In this document: piece after piece, positions 8,802-17,124 of the stretch
Numbering within the stretch: position 1 is the stretch's first letter
Layout of the letters: every line of letters begins with the position of its first letter
Origin: Cellulosimicrobium sp. Marseille-Q4280
Lineage (GTDB): Bacteria > Actinomycetota > Actinomycetes > Actinomycetales > Cellulomonadaceae
Direction: 5' to 3'
Length of the DNA: 64,000 nt
NCBI RefSeq assembly: GCF_943181405.1
Contig: NZ_CALPBY010000001.1
Location: 992,001-1,056,000 of the forward strand
Made by a program: the position numbers and the translations under genes
The notes under the pieces: model-generated
Told to the model about the DNA's origin: nothing
Seen by the model: the letters and a program-made list of their open reading frames with translations, nothing else
Databases searched by the model: none

Positions 8802-8820
8802 CCGTCGAGGTCCTCGACGG
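8802..8820 (-). terminator. Hairpin just after rplY stop
   Basis: CCGTCGAGG-t-CCTCGACGG is a perfect 9-bp inverted repeat starting 7 bases past the rplY stop. The left arm is the last of four tandem copies of GCCGTCGAG(G/T) spanning 8771-8810, so the sequence may be a simple-repeat by-product as well as a terminator. Confidence 0.4.
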
Positions 8821-8826
8821 CTCAGG

Positions 8827-9447
8827 TCACTCGGACTCGGGGCTCTCGGCCTCGGACACGGCGGCCTGGGCGGAGGCCTCGGCCTCGGACGCCTCGAGGT
8901 CTGCGGAGTTGTCCTGCGGCACGGAGATGTAGACGACGGCGAGGTCGCCCTCCGAGACGAGCGTGGTGCCCTTCGGCAGCTTCACGTCGCGCGCGAAGAC
9001 GGTCTCGCCGGCGGCCAGGCCCTCGATCGAGACCTCGACCGACTCGGGGATGTGCGTGGCCTCGGCCTCGACCGACAGCTCCTGCAGGTCGACGAGGTGG
9101 ATGGTGCCGGGAGCCGACTCGCCCGTGACGTGGACGGGGATGTCGACGGAGACCTTCTCGCCCTTCTTCACGAGGAGCAGGTCGACGTGCTCGATGACGT
9201 TGCGGACCGGGTCGCGCTGGACGTCCTTGGTGATGGCGAGCTGCGCCTTGCCCTCGAGCTCGATCGAGAACAGAGCGTTCGAGTGCTTGAGCGCGAGCAT
9301 CGTCTCGTGGCCCGGCAGGGTCACGTGGAGCGGGTCGCTGCCGTGCCCGTAGAGGACGGCAGGGATCTTGCCGGCACGGCGGACGCGGCGGGCGGCGCCC
9401 TTGCCGAACTCGGTGCGGGTCTCGGCGGCGAGCTTGATCTCGGACAC
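8827..9447 (-). CDS. rplY: 50S ribosomal protein L25/general stress protein Ctc
   Basis: A 206-residue L25 of the long, two-domain Ctc type, which binds 5S rRNA. The N-terminal L25 domain reads [20 protein letters not shown] and then AVLYGHG; the C-terminal TL5/Ctc beta domain spans about 95-185, and an acidic Glu/Ala/Ser tail ends the protein. Two in-frame GTG codons compete: the one at 9447 has the Shine-Dalgarno AGGAG at the right distance (8 bases) and gives the usual (M)SEIKLAAE start, while the GTG at 9456 overlaps that Shine-Dalgarno. It lies upstream of pth as in most actinobacteria, but separated from prs by five accessory genes. Confidence 0.95.
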   Translation of the reverse strand: MSEIKLAAETRTEFGKGAARRVRRAGKIPAVLYGHGSDPLHVTLPGHETMLALKHSNALFSIELEGKAQLAITKDVQRDPVRNVIEHVDLLLVKKGEKVSVDIPVHVTGESAPGTIHLVDLQELSVEAEATHIPESVEVSIEGLAAGETVFARDVKLPKGTTLVSEGDLAVVYISVPQDNSADLEASEAEASAQAAVSEAESPESE

Positions 9448-9708
9448 GTGGATCACTCCTGGAAGAACGTTGCGGGCCGGCCACCAGTGGGGAGCGGTCG
9501 GCTGTCCGGACGGTGAGAGGGCCCCCCGGACGGGCGGCTGCGTCGGCGCGGGACACGTGACGGGCGCGCGAAGGACGACCGCCCAGTCGATTACGGAGAT
9601 CCAACAGGTCTGGCTGACTCTCCGGTTCGCGCTCCCCCCTCGCGGGTGGTGCGCGTTCGCCGGCCGTCAGACGTCCCTCGCCGAGGCAACCTGACTACTG
9701 TACCCGGG
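9448..9708. other. Intergenic region upstream of rplY, no gene seen
   Basis: About 260 bases carrying the 5' leader and promoter of rplY. The only clear element is the AGGAG Shine-Dalgarno at 9456-9460. Short open frames here have no recognisable product or start signal. I could not pick a convincing -10/-35 pair. Confidence 0.5.
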
Positions 9709-9743
9709 CACGGCGCCGCCGCGAAACCCACGGCGGCGCCGTG
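9709..9743 (-). terminator. Terminator of the LamG protein gene
   Basis: CACGGCGCCGCCG and CGGCGGCGCCGTG form a perfect 13-bp stem with a 9-base loop (CGAAACCCA), starting 17 bases past the stop of the LamG gene. Very stable, without a T run, as is common in high-GC actinobacteria. Confidence 0.7.
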
Positions 9744-9760
9744 CTGCCCGGGGCGGCGCT

Positions 9761-12700
9761 CTACTGCCCGGGGGCGGCGAACAGCTGTGCGACCTCCGCC
9801 GCGCCGAGCGCACGGTCGTACAGCCGCACGCCGTCGATCCGGCCGTTCATCGGCCGCGTCCCGTCGGACTCCGCCCCGATGCCCAGCCGCAGCGAGTTCG
9901 TGCCGATGCTCGCCGGGCCGGCCGTGGAGGCCTGCTCGACGCCGTCGACGTAGATCCTCATCCGCGACCCGTCGTACGTGCCCACGAGGTGCACCCACGC
10001 CCCGCTCGTCGGGTACGGGGTCGTGGTGTCCACGCGGTACGTGTCGCCCGAGGACGCGTGGTTGAACCGCAGGAACGCCGTGCCCGCGCTCGCCAGGCCG
10101 AGCTCGTAGCCGTCCGTCGCACCCTGGGCCGCCTTCTTCAGCACGTACTGCGTCGCCTTCCGCTCAGGCTGCACCCAGGCCGAGACGGTCATCGGACCGG
10201 ACAGGTCCAGCGCGGCCTTGTCGTCGACGCGCGCGAAGTCGTCCACGCCGTCGAGCCCCAGCGCGGAGCCGCTCAGCCCGGTGGCCCACGTGGCCCCCGA
10301 GCGCAGGGTGGCGTGGCTCGCGCTCGGCGAGGCGTCTGCCGCCGTGGTGCCCTGTCCCTCGTCGAACGACCAGGCGCCGATCGCCCCTGCCGGGACCGAC
10401 GGGGTCGGCGTCGGTTCCGGCGTGGGGGTCGGGGTCGGTTCCGGCGTCGGTTCCGGCGTCGGCTCCGGCGTCGGCTCCGGCGTCGGCTCCGGCGTCGGTT
10501 CCGGCGTGGGGGTCGGGGTCGGCGTCGGTTCCGGCGTCGGCTCTGGCGCGGGAGTCGGGGTCGGCTCCGGGCTCGGCGTCGGCTCCGGTGACGTGGGCTG
10601 GGTGCCTCCCTGGAACAGGGCACCGACCTCCGTCGCCGACAGCGCACGGTCGTACAGACGCACACCGTCGACCGCGCCCTTCATCGGCCGGAACCCGCTC
10701 GGCTCCGCACCGATGCCCAACGGCAACGAGTTCGCCGCCACGCTCGCAGGCCCCACCTTCGACGCCTGCTCCACACCGTTGACGAAGATCCGCATGCGCG
10801 AGCCGTCGTACGTCCCCACGAGATGCATCCACGTCCCGTTCGTCGGGTACGACGACGAGGCCTCCACCCGGTACGTATCACCCGACGACGCATGGTTCAG
10901 CCGCAGGAACGGCTTGCCACCGCTCGCCAGACCCAGCTCGTAACCATCCGTCGCACCCTGCGCCGCCTTCTTCACGACGTACTGCGTCCCCAGCTGCTCC
11001 GGACGGATCCACGCCGAGACCGTCAACCTCGCCGTCAGGTCCAGCGCCGCAGAGTCCGGGACACGGACATACCCCGTCGCCCCGTCCGAACGCACCGCGG
11101 TCCCCACCACACCCGGGACCCAGCTCGCACCACCGACCAACGCACCCGCACCACCCCACCCCGACGAGTCCGCAGCAACCACACCCTGCCCCTCGTCCAG
11201 ACCCCACGCACCCACCAGACCGTCAGCGGTCGACACGCGCACGGTCACCGTCGCCGGCGCCGACCAGAGGTCTCCTGCACGCACCCGGAACGTGAACGAG
11301 TCGACGCCCGTCCGTGCACCAGCCGCATACGTGAACGCGCCGGTGCCGGGGACGAACGACGTGAGCGACCCGGCCGTCGGCTGAGAGAGCAGCTCGAAGA
11401 CGAGCGGGGCGTCGGTCGCGGCCTGGGCGACGAGGGCGCCGCTGACCGTGCCACCGGCGGTCGTCGACACAGTCGTGTCCTGGGCCACCGGTGCACCCGG
11501 TGCCGTCCATGCGAGCCGGACGGCTCGCGCGGTCGACGACGACGCCGCCATGACGAGGACCTCGCCCGGGACGTTCGACTTCGTCGCCGTGGCGTTGTTC
11601 CACGCACCGTCGAGGACCGTCTCGGGAGCGGCGTCGAAGTCGGGCGCGATGCGCGAGGTCTCCTTGACGAGGATGTCGTCGAGGTTGGTGCTGCGCGTGT
11701 AGACGACCCTCAGACGGTCGGTGACGTCGTCCACGAGCACGACGCCGCGCGTCCCGATGCGGTCGACCTCGTGCAGCGGGTCCCACGTCCCGTTCGGGTG
11801 CCGCACGAGCAGCCCGACGACCGTCTCGTTCGACGAGTCGTACGACGTCTTGACCGCCGCGTAGAGCGTCCCGTCGTCGGCGAGAGCGACGTTGAGGTGG
11901 TCGTCCGCCATCCCGCCACCGACGGGCCGTGCCGAGCCGCCCGCCGGCACCTCGTCGGCCGTCCAGGTCGAGGGCGACGCCCCGTCGACGTGGGTCCGGA
12001 AGCCGAACCGCTTCGTGCTCTGGTTGGACCACAGCACACCGATCTTCTTGCCCGGCATCGCCGTGACGACCGCGATGTCGTCGTCGGTGATGCCCGAGGC
12101 CACCGTGACGGGCGACGAGAAGGACGAGTAGGGCGCGTCGCTCCAGCGCACCTGGACCTGGCTCGAGGTGTCCGAGGCGACCCACATGCGGCCCGTGGAG
12201 TCGATGTCGACCGTCGCCGTCTCGCTCCCGGGCAGGGAGACGGCGGTCGCGCCGGTCCGCGCCGCCCAGGGCACGTACGTGTTGGACTGCGGGTCCCGCT
12301 GGATCGACACGAGGGTCGTCGTCGGTCCGTGCAGGAGGACGTGGGCGACGTCGCCCACGGTCTTCACGTCGGCGCGCACGTCCGTCCGCTCGGAGATCCG
12401 GGTGACGTTCGTCCAGCTCCGGGCCGCGCTGTCGTAGCGCCAGACCCACGTCCCCGAGGGCGTCGCGCTCGCCGAGGCCAGCACGGCCCACCACGTCCCG
12501 CCGGCGCTCCAGAGCTTGGACTGCGGCTTCTCGCCGGTGTTGCCCGTGAGCGGGATCCCCGTGGAGGTGATCGCCGTCGTGGCCGGGTCCTCCGGCGCCG
12601 CGGCGGCCGTCGGCTCCGGCGGCTGCCACGCGAGGGTGAGCAGGCCCGGGTCGGAGGACTTCGAGCCGACCTCGACGAGGTACTCGTCGCCCTCGACCGC

Positions 12701-13138
12701 GTCGAACGTGACCGACGAGGTCCGCACGTCGCCCTCGTCGTCGTTGGTCGCGACGGGAGCGTTCGTGGCGGAGCCCGGGTAGACGGTGAGGACCGTGTCG
12801 ATCTCGCTGCCGTGAGTCGAGAAGGTGATCGGTCCGCTCGCGGGCGCCGTCCAGCGCCACCACATCGCCGAGGCGGTCACGTCCGGGCCCTCAGGACCGG
12901 ACTGTCCCGGGTCGAAGTTGGCGGCGACCTCCTGGCCGACCGACCCGCCGATCGGCGCGCCCTCCGCCTCGGTGTCGCCGACGATGGCGGTCACCTGGGA
13001 CGAGCCGCTGCTCCACGGCGTCCCGGGGAGGGCGATGCCGAGCCCGACGGTGCCGAGCGCGAGCGCGACTCCCGCTGCGAGGAGGGCGACCCAGCGCCGG
13101 CGGGAGCGGTCGAGGGGTGAGGCGTGTGGTACCGACAT
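9761..13138 (-). CDS. Secreted LamG-domain protein with PPC-like and beta-propeller-like regions
   Basis: A 1125-residue exported protein. An Arg-rich n-region and hydrophobic core ([20 protein letters not shown]) form a signal peptide at about 13-40. Then come: a pre-peptidase-C-terminal-like beta sandwich (about 50-160; [20 protein letters not shown]), a long propeller-like region with repeated sialidase/BNR-like strands (about 190-510), a cadherin/Ig-like module, LamG domain 1, a (PEPT)n linker of about 70 residues, and LamG domain 2 at the C-terminus. The two LamG copies share long identical stretches, for example [15 protein letters not shown]. No catalytic residues are evident; carbohydrate or surface binding is inferred. 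ATG 13138 is the first start that gives a clean signal peptide. There is no LPXTG motif. Confidence 0.8.
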   Translation of the reverse strand: MSVPHASPLDRSRRRWVALLAAGVALALGTVGLGIALPGTPWSSGSSQVTAIVGDTEAEGAPIGGSVGQEVAANFDPGQSGPEGPDVTASAMWWRWTAPASGPITFSTHGSEIDTVLTVYPGSATNAPVATNDDEGDVRTSSVTFDAVEGDEYLVEVGSKSSDPGLLTLAWQPPEPTAAAAPEDPATTAITSTGIPLTGNTGEKPQSKLWSAGGTWWAVLASASATPSGTWVWRYDSAARSWTNVTRISERTDVRADVKTVGDVAHVLLHGPTTTLVSIQRDPQSNTYVPWAARTGATAVSLPGSETATVDIDSTGRMWVASDTSSQVQVRWSDAPYSSFSSPVTVASGITDDDIAVVTAMPGKKIGVLWSNQSTKRFGFRTHVDGASPSTWTADEVPAGGSARPVGGGMADDHLNVALADDGTLYAAVKTSYDSSNETVVGLLVRHPNGTWDPLHEVDRIGTRGVVLVDDVTDRLRVVYTRSTNLDDILVKETSRIAPDFDAAPETVLDGAWNNATATKSNVPGEVLVMAASSSTARAVRLAWTAPGAPVAQDTTVSTTAGGTVSGALVAQAATDAPLVFELLSQPTAGSLTSFVPGTGAFTYAAGARTGVDSFTFRVRAGDLWSAPATVTVRVSTADGLVGAWGLDEGQGVVAADSSGWGGAGALVGGASWVPGVVGTAVRSDGATGYVRVPDSAALDLTARLTVSAWIRPEQLGTQYVVKKAAQGATDGYELGLASGGKPFLRLNHASSGDTYRVEASSSYPTNGTWMHLVGTYDGSRMRIFVNGVEQASKVGPASVAANSLPLGIGAEPSGFRPMKGAVDGVRLYDRALSATEVGALFQGGTQPTSPEPTPSPEPTPTPAPEPTPEPTPTPTPTPEPTPEPTPEPTPEPTPEPTPEPTPTPTPEPTPTPSVPAGAIGAWSFDEGQGTTAADASPSASHATLRSGATWATGLSGSALGLDGVDDFARVDDKAALDLSGPMTVSAWVQPERKATQYVLKKAAQGATDGYELGLASAGTAFLRFNHASSGDTYRVDTTTPYPTSGAWVHLVGTYDGSRMRIYVDGVEQASTAGPASIGTNSLRLGIGAESDGTRPMNGRIDGVRLYDRALGAAEVAQLFAAPGQ
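9774..11221 (-). repeat. Duplicated LamG modules joined by a PT-rich repeat linker
   Basis: LamG copy 2 is encoded at about 9774-10385 and copy 1 at about 10612-11221. Between them (about 10393-10600) lies a tandem coding repeat of Pro-Glu-Pro-Thr, seen on the plus strand as GGCGTCGG(T/C)TCC units. The domain copies are similar at both DNA and protein level, consistent with internal duplication. Confidence 0.8.
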
Positions 13139-13430
13139 CGTGCTCAGTCCTGCTTCCGTGCGTCCGGGGAGCTGCGACGCCACCGAACGACGCGTCACCC
13201 CCCGCGCACGGCTCCTGGGCAGATCGAACCACCTCCGCCCCCCTCGGTGCGACGGGTTCCGGCGAAGTTCACCCACGACGGCACGACCTCGCACGGCACA
13301 CTGCACCCAGACCCCGTCAATTCGCCCGTCCCATGGGCCCGACGGCGCTCCGCGCGGGGACGGCCGGACGCCTCGCCCGACCCGGTCCGCGACCGGGCGC
13401 GGGCGTCGTCAGCCCGACGTCGGCCCGACG

Positions 13431-14159
13431 TCAGCCCGACGTCACGGCGGCCGTCGTGGCGGCGACGGTGGCCCCCACGACCGTCGCCGCGACGACCTCG
13501 TCCAGGTACGCCTTGAGCGCCGCGCTCCCCCAGCTCCCCGCGGCGACCTCCTTCGCCCGTCGGTCGACGGCGGTGCGCCGGCGCAGGGTCCGGCGCTCGT
13601 CGCCGTCGACCACGGCCCCGCGCGCCCCGCCCGCGGCGAGCGCCTGCCCGGCCTGCCCGCTCGCGGCGAGGATGCCGACGAGGGCCGCGGTGCGCTCGTC
13701 GGGCCGTTCTCCGTCGACGAGAACCCGCCACAACAGCCTGCGCACGGCGTCCTCGTGCCGGGTGTCCACGGCAGGCCAGCGGGTCGTCGGGAAGATCCCG
13801 AGGATCCGGCCGGCCTCGCGTCGGAGCACGCCCCGGCCCGCGAGCGCGGCGACGGCCCGTTCCGCGGGCCTGCGCTTCGCGAGGAGCGGGACGAGCGTCT
13901 TCGGCTTCGACCCCTCCTTGGACCGCACGACGTCGAGCGCCTCGTCGAGCAGGTCATTCCCGGTGACCGTCGTGTCCCGGACGACGATCCGCCCGATGCG
14001 GCCGCCGTCGCCGTCGCCCGCGAGGTCGGCCCGGCCGAGCAGCGCGAGCTCGACGAGCAGCGCGCCCGCGGCGACCTGCTCGCGGTGGGTGGCGTCGACG
14101 ACTGTCTTGCCCGTCTCGTCGTCCAGCGTCAGCAGGAGGTAGTCCTCGAGGATGAGCAT
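13431..14159 (-). CDS. GPP34/GOLPH3-family phosphoprotein
   Basis: A 242-residue protein matching the bacterial GPP34 family (relatives of eukaryotic Golgi phosphoprotein 3/Vps74, which bind phosphoinositide). Landmarks: MLILEDYLLLTLDDETGK at the N-terminus, GALLVELALLGR, a loop with DTTVTGNDLLDEAL, and RGVLRREAGRILGIFPTTRWPA. The protein is mostly alpha helical with an Ala/Val/Thr-rich C-terminus. No signal peptide is seen. In actinobacteria these proteins are common but of unknown function; a peripheral membrane role is only an analogy. It is in the leftward run between the LamG gene and a membrane protein gene. Confidence 0.85.
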   Translation of the reverse strand: MLILEDYLLLTLDDETGKTVVDATHREQVAAGALLVELALLGRADLAGDGDGGRIGRIVVRDTTVTGNDLLDEALDVVRSKEGSKPKTLVPLLAKRRPAERAVAALAGRGVLRREAGRILGIFPTTRWPAVDTRHEDAVRRLLWRVLVDGERPDERTAALVGILAASGQAGQALAAGGARGAVVDGDERRTLRRRTAVDRRAKEVAAGSWGSAALKAYLDEVVAATVVGATVAATTAAVTSG

Positions 14160-14233
14160 GGTTCCACGGTAGGACGCGCGACGAGACCGCCGTCGTGCCG
14201 AATGTCACGCGTGGGCCGTGACGCGTTCCTGGA

Positions 14234-15157
14234 TCACGGTTCCCGGAGGACGAGGACGGCCTGGTCGCCCGTGACGTGGAGAGTCGCCGGGTCGCACCCG
14301 TCCTGGGTGACGCGGACCGTCCAAGGCGGCGCGATGTCGGACGACACCAGCTCCCCGGAGACGACGTCGGGGCACGAGGCCCCGAGCAGGCTCGTCGGAT
14401 CGGGGTCGACGGCGTCGAGGAAGGTGAGCGTCACCGCGCTGCCGGTGTGCTCCTCTGTCGCGACGCCGCGCACCGACGCGACGAGGCCGAGCAGGCAGAC
14501 GGCGGCGACGACGGCCGCGACGGCGCTGCCCCAGCGCAGCGTCGTGAAGCGGCTCCAGGTGAGGGCGTACAACCCGGCGCTCTCGAGCCGGTATGTGACC
14601 CACCCGAGGATCGTCAGGTCCCGCTCGACGACGAGGCGTCGGCTCTCGAACGCTCGCGCCTGCACCGGGACCAGATCCGGGTCCGCAAGGGTGCTCACGA
14701 CGTTCCGCTGGTCGGCCACGGCACGCTCCCGGCGGGCCTGCAGTCCGGCGACGTCCGTCGCCCACAGGCCGAGGAAGGTCGCGGGTTCGGCGGCGATCTC
14801 CGCGCGCAGGCTCGCGTACTGCGGCTCGGTGGCGACTGCGCGGAGCGTCACGATCCTGGGCGCGAGGACACGCGCGGCGAGCGCGACGACGGAGCCCAGC
14901 GAGGCGAGGACACCGGCGCCCCAGAGCAGCGCCGGCCAGGTGACGGCCCCGGCGTCGGACACGACACCGGCGACGGGGAACGCGGCCGCGAGGAACGCGA
15001 CGAGCGCGATCGTCGAGGTGGCGAACCACTTCGCCACGTCTCGCAGGCGCGCGGTCGAGGCGTCGTAGGAGGAGATGCGCGCCACGGTGAGGGCGGTCTC
15101 CACCGGCCGGGCGTCCGGCGGGCTCGGTGCCTCGCGCGGCGCGCGCGCCCACCGCAC
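14234..15157 (-). CDS. Membrane protein of unknown function
   Basis: A 307-residue protein I do not recognise. It has two hydrophobic hairpins: about 45-68 plus 75-97 (WFATSTIALVAFLAAAFPVA, then WGAGVLASLGSVVALAARV), and a third segment near 215-235. The middle is a charged helical region, and a soluble C-terminal domain of about 70 residues contains two cysteines. The GTG start at 15157 lies one base past the stop of the small upstream gene, so translation is probably coupled. No partner gene gives a clue to function. Confidence 0.65.
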   Translation of the reverse strand: MRWARAPREAPSPPDARPVETALTVARISSYDASTARLRDVAKWFATSTIALVAFLAAAFPVAGVVSDAGAVTWPALLWGAGVLASLGSVVALAARVLAPRIVTLRAVATEPQYASLRAEIAAEPATFLGLWATDVAGLQARRERAVADQRNVVSTLADPDLVPVQARAFESRRLVVERDLTILGWVTYRLESAGLYALTWSRFTTLRWGSAVAAVVAAVCLLGLVASVRGVATEEHTGSAVTLTFLDAVDPDPTSLLGASCPDVVSGELVSSDIAPPWTVRVTQDGCDPATLHVTGDQAVLVLREP

Positions 15158-15158
15158 G

Positions 15159-15341
15159 TCAGTCCTCCGAGGGCGTGGCGAGGTCGTCGAGGTCCTCCCC
15201 GCCCCGCAGGTCGCCCCGCGCCGGGTGCCGGTCGGGGCCCGCTCCTCCGAGCGGGACGACCCATCGCTGCCCGTCCCACTGCAGCAGCCGTCCGCGGATC
15301 CACCGGTACTCGTCCACGTAGCTGCCCGGTTCGTCGGTCAT
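15159..15341 (-). CDS. Small hypothetical protein
   Basis: A 60-residue acidic protein with the core EYRWIRGRLLQWDGQRWVV. ATG 15341 is preferred because GAGGAG lies just upstream at proper spacing; a GTG two codons earlier overlaps that Shine-Dalgarno. It ends one base before the next gene starts. The spacing, Shine-Dalgarno and strand context support it as a real gene, but I do not recognise a family. Confidence 0.55.
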   Translation of the reverse strand: MTDEPGSYVDEYRWIRGRLLQWDGQRWVVPLGGAGPDRHPARGDLRGGEDLDDLATPSED

Positions 15342-15420
15342 CGCCACTCCTCAGGTCGTCGGACCCGCACAGTTCACGGTCGACCCGACGCCCCTGCGTG
15401 GCAAGGATGAAATCCGGCCG

Positions 15421-16032
15421 TCAGTCCGCGAGCTCCCACCGCACGGTGACGCTCGCACGCACCTCCTGGGTCCCCGGCTCGACGACGAGCGCGTCCCCCG
15501 CCGCCTTCGCCGCCATCAGCCGCGGCAGCGGCGCCGGTCCCCCCACGTCCTCGCGGATCTCGACGACCGGCCCGAGCGACCGACCGGCGAGGCGCGCGTA
15601 CTGCTCGGCGCGGGCGCGCGCGTCCGCGAACGCGTCCTCGCGCGCGGCGGCGGCGAGCGGTCCCGGGTCGCCGACGGCGAGGCTCGTCGAGTCGAGCCGC
15701 GCCACGGGGCCGGCGGCGTCGAGCGCGGCGCGCACGACCTCACCGGACCCCGCGACGTCCCGCACGGTCGCGCGGAGGGTGAGACGCGCCGTCGTGCGCG
15801 GGCCGTCCTCGCGCTGCTCGGTCCACGTGGACGTCTGCGACGTCCGCAGGTCCGCGGCCGCGACGCCCGCCGCGAGGAGCGCGTCGCGCGCGGCGGCGAG
15901 GCCGGCGTTGGCGCGGTCCAGCGCCTCCTGGACCCCGGGGGCGGAGGCCTCGGTCCCGAGCTCGACGACGGCGACGTCGGGCGCCGCCGTCGCCGCGCCC
16001 TGGCCGGTGGTCGTCACGCCGGAGGTGCCCAT
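15421..16032 (-). CDS. SIMPL domain protein (DUF541)
   Basis: A 203-residue protein of the SIMPL/DUF541 family. It starts GVTTTGQGAATAAPDVAVVE and holds the long helix AREDAFADARARAEQYARLAG near 130-150, followed by VRASVTVRWEL at the end, the usual pattern of these oligomeric proteins. Most family members are periplasmic, but this one has no signal peptide, so it is predicted cytosolic. Family members are linked to stress and signalling, yet no activity is established. ATG 16032 has GGGAGA upstream. It lies 31 bases after prs on the same strand. Confidence 0.8.
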   Translation of the reverse strand: MGTSGVTTTGQGAATAAPDVAVVELGTEASAPGVQEALDRANAGLAAARDALLAAGVAAADLRTSQTSTWTEQREDGPRTTARLTLRATVRDVAGSGEVVRAALDAAGPVARLDSTSLAVGDPGPLAAAAREDAFADARARAEQYARLAGRSLGPVVEIREDVGGPAPLPRLMAAKAAGDALVVEPGTQEVRASVTVRWELAD

Positions 16033-16063
16033 GCCCGTCTCCCGCCCACGCTCCGGAGAGCGC

Positions 16064-17047
16064 TCAGCTGTTGCCGTCGAAGAGCGAGGTGACGGACCCG
16101 TCGTCGAACACCTCGCGGATCGCGCGCGCGATCAGCGGCGCGATCGACAGGACCGTGAGCTGCGGGAACCGCTTCTCGGCGACGATGGGCAGCGTGTCGG
16201 TGATGACGACCTCGCTCGCACCGCTCTCGGACAGGCGCTGCGCAGCCGGGTCGGACAGCACGCCGTGGGTCGCGGCGACGATGACGGACTTCGCGCCCGC
16301 GGCGAGGATCACGCGCACGGCCTCGGCGATCGTGCCGCCGGTGTCGATGAGGTCGTCGACGAGCACGCAGTCGCGCCCCTCGACCTCGCCGACCACGCGG
16401 TTGGCCACCGACTGGTTCGGGCGCGTGATGTCGCGCGTCTTGTGCACGAAGGCGAGCGGGCCGCCGCCGAGCTTCGCCGCCCACTGCTCGGCGACGCGGA
16501 TGCGGCCGGCGTCGGGCGAGACGACAGTGACGTTCGACGTGTCGACGCGCGTGCGGACGTAGTCCGTGAGGATCGGCATGGCCCACAGGTGGTCCACCGG
16601 GCCGTCGAAGAAGCCCTGCGTCTGCGCGGCGTGGAGGTCGACGCTCATGAGGCGGTCGGCGCCCGCCGCCGTGAACAGGTCGGACATGAGGCGCGCCGAG
16701 ATCGGCTCGCGGCCGCGGTGCTTCTTGTCCTGGCGGGCGTACCCGTAGAAGGGCTGCACGACCGTGATGGTGCGGGCCGAGGCGCGCTTCGCGGCGTCGA
16801 CCATGAGCAGCTGCTCCATGATCCACTGGTTGATCGGCGCGGTGTGGCTCTGGAGGATGAAGACGTCCGCGCCGCGGACCGACTCCCCGAACCGGACGTA
16901 GATCTCCCCGTTGGCGAAGTCGTACGCCGTCGTGGGGAGCAGGTCGATGCCCAGCTCGCGCGCGACGTCGTTGGCCAGCTCGGGGTGTGCGCGCCCCGAG
17001 GCGAGGACGAGGGACTTGTCCCCGTTTCCGGCGATCGTGCTGCTCAT
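16064..17047 (-). CDS. prs: Ribose-phosphate pyrophosphokinase
   Basis: A 327-residue PRPP synthetase: ribose-5-phosphate + ATP gives PRPP for nucleotide, His and Trp synthesis. The class I signature is present: QPFYGYARQDKKHRGREPIS, then SVDLHAAQTQGFFDGPVDHL, and the PRPP-binding loop VLVDDLIDTGGT. ATG 17047 is preceded by AAGGA at 9 bases. It follows glmU, the standard actinobacterial pairing; the two intermediates (UDP-GlcNAc and PRPP) are both envelope and nucleotide precursors. Length and motifs are complete. Confidence 0.97.
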   Translation of the reverse strand: MSSTIAGNGDKSLVLASGRAHPELANDVARELGIDLLPTTAYDFANGEIYVRFGESVRGADVFILQSHTAPINQWIMEQLLMVDAAKRASARTITVVQPFYGYARQDKKHRGREPISARLMSDLFTAAGADRLMSVDLHAAQTQGFFDGPVDHLWAMPILTDYVRTRVDTSNVTVVSPDAGRIRVAEQWAAKLGGGPLAFVHKTRDITRPNQSVANRVVGEVEGRDCVLVDDLIDTGGTIAEAVRVILAAGAKSVIVAATHGVLSDPAAQRLSESGASEVVITDTLPIVAEKRFPQLTVLSIAPLIARAIREVFDDGSVTSLFDGNS

Positions 17048-17106
17048 GCGGTGCGTTCCTTCGGTGTCCGGGTGGGGTCGGTCGGGGTTCTGGGGCGGAC
17101 GCTCGT

Positions 17107-17123
17107 GCGGCAGAGTCTGCCGC
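17107..17123 (-). terminator. Palindromic hairpin after glmU
   Basis: GCGGCAGA-g-TCTGCCGC is a perfect 8-bp inverted repeat immediately after the glmU stop (17125) and before prs. It could be a weak terminator or processing site; it has no T tract. Confidence 0.4.
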
Positions 17124-17124
17124 G

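Noticed and set aside
10273-10665. Arg-rich open frames over the LamG linker region
   Set aside because: They are shadow frames of the Pro-Thr repeat linker on the other frames and strand.
13411-13445. Tandem CCCGACGTC(A/G)G units after the GPP34 gene as a regulator site
   Set aside because: Short, very GC-rich and at a gene end; could be chance or a weak terminator, with no palindrome convincing enough to report.
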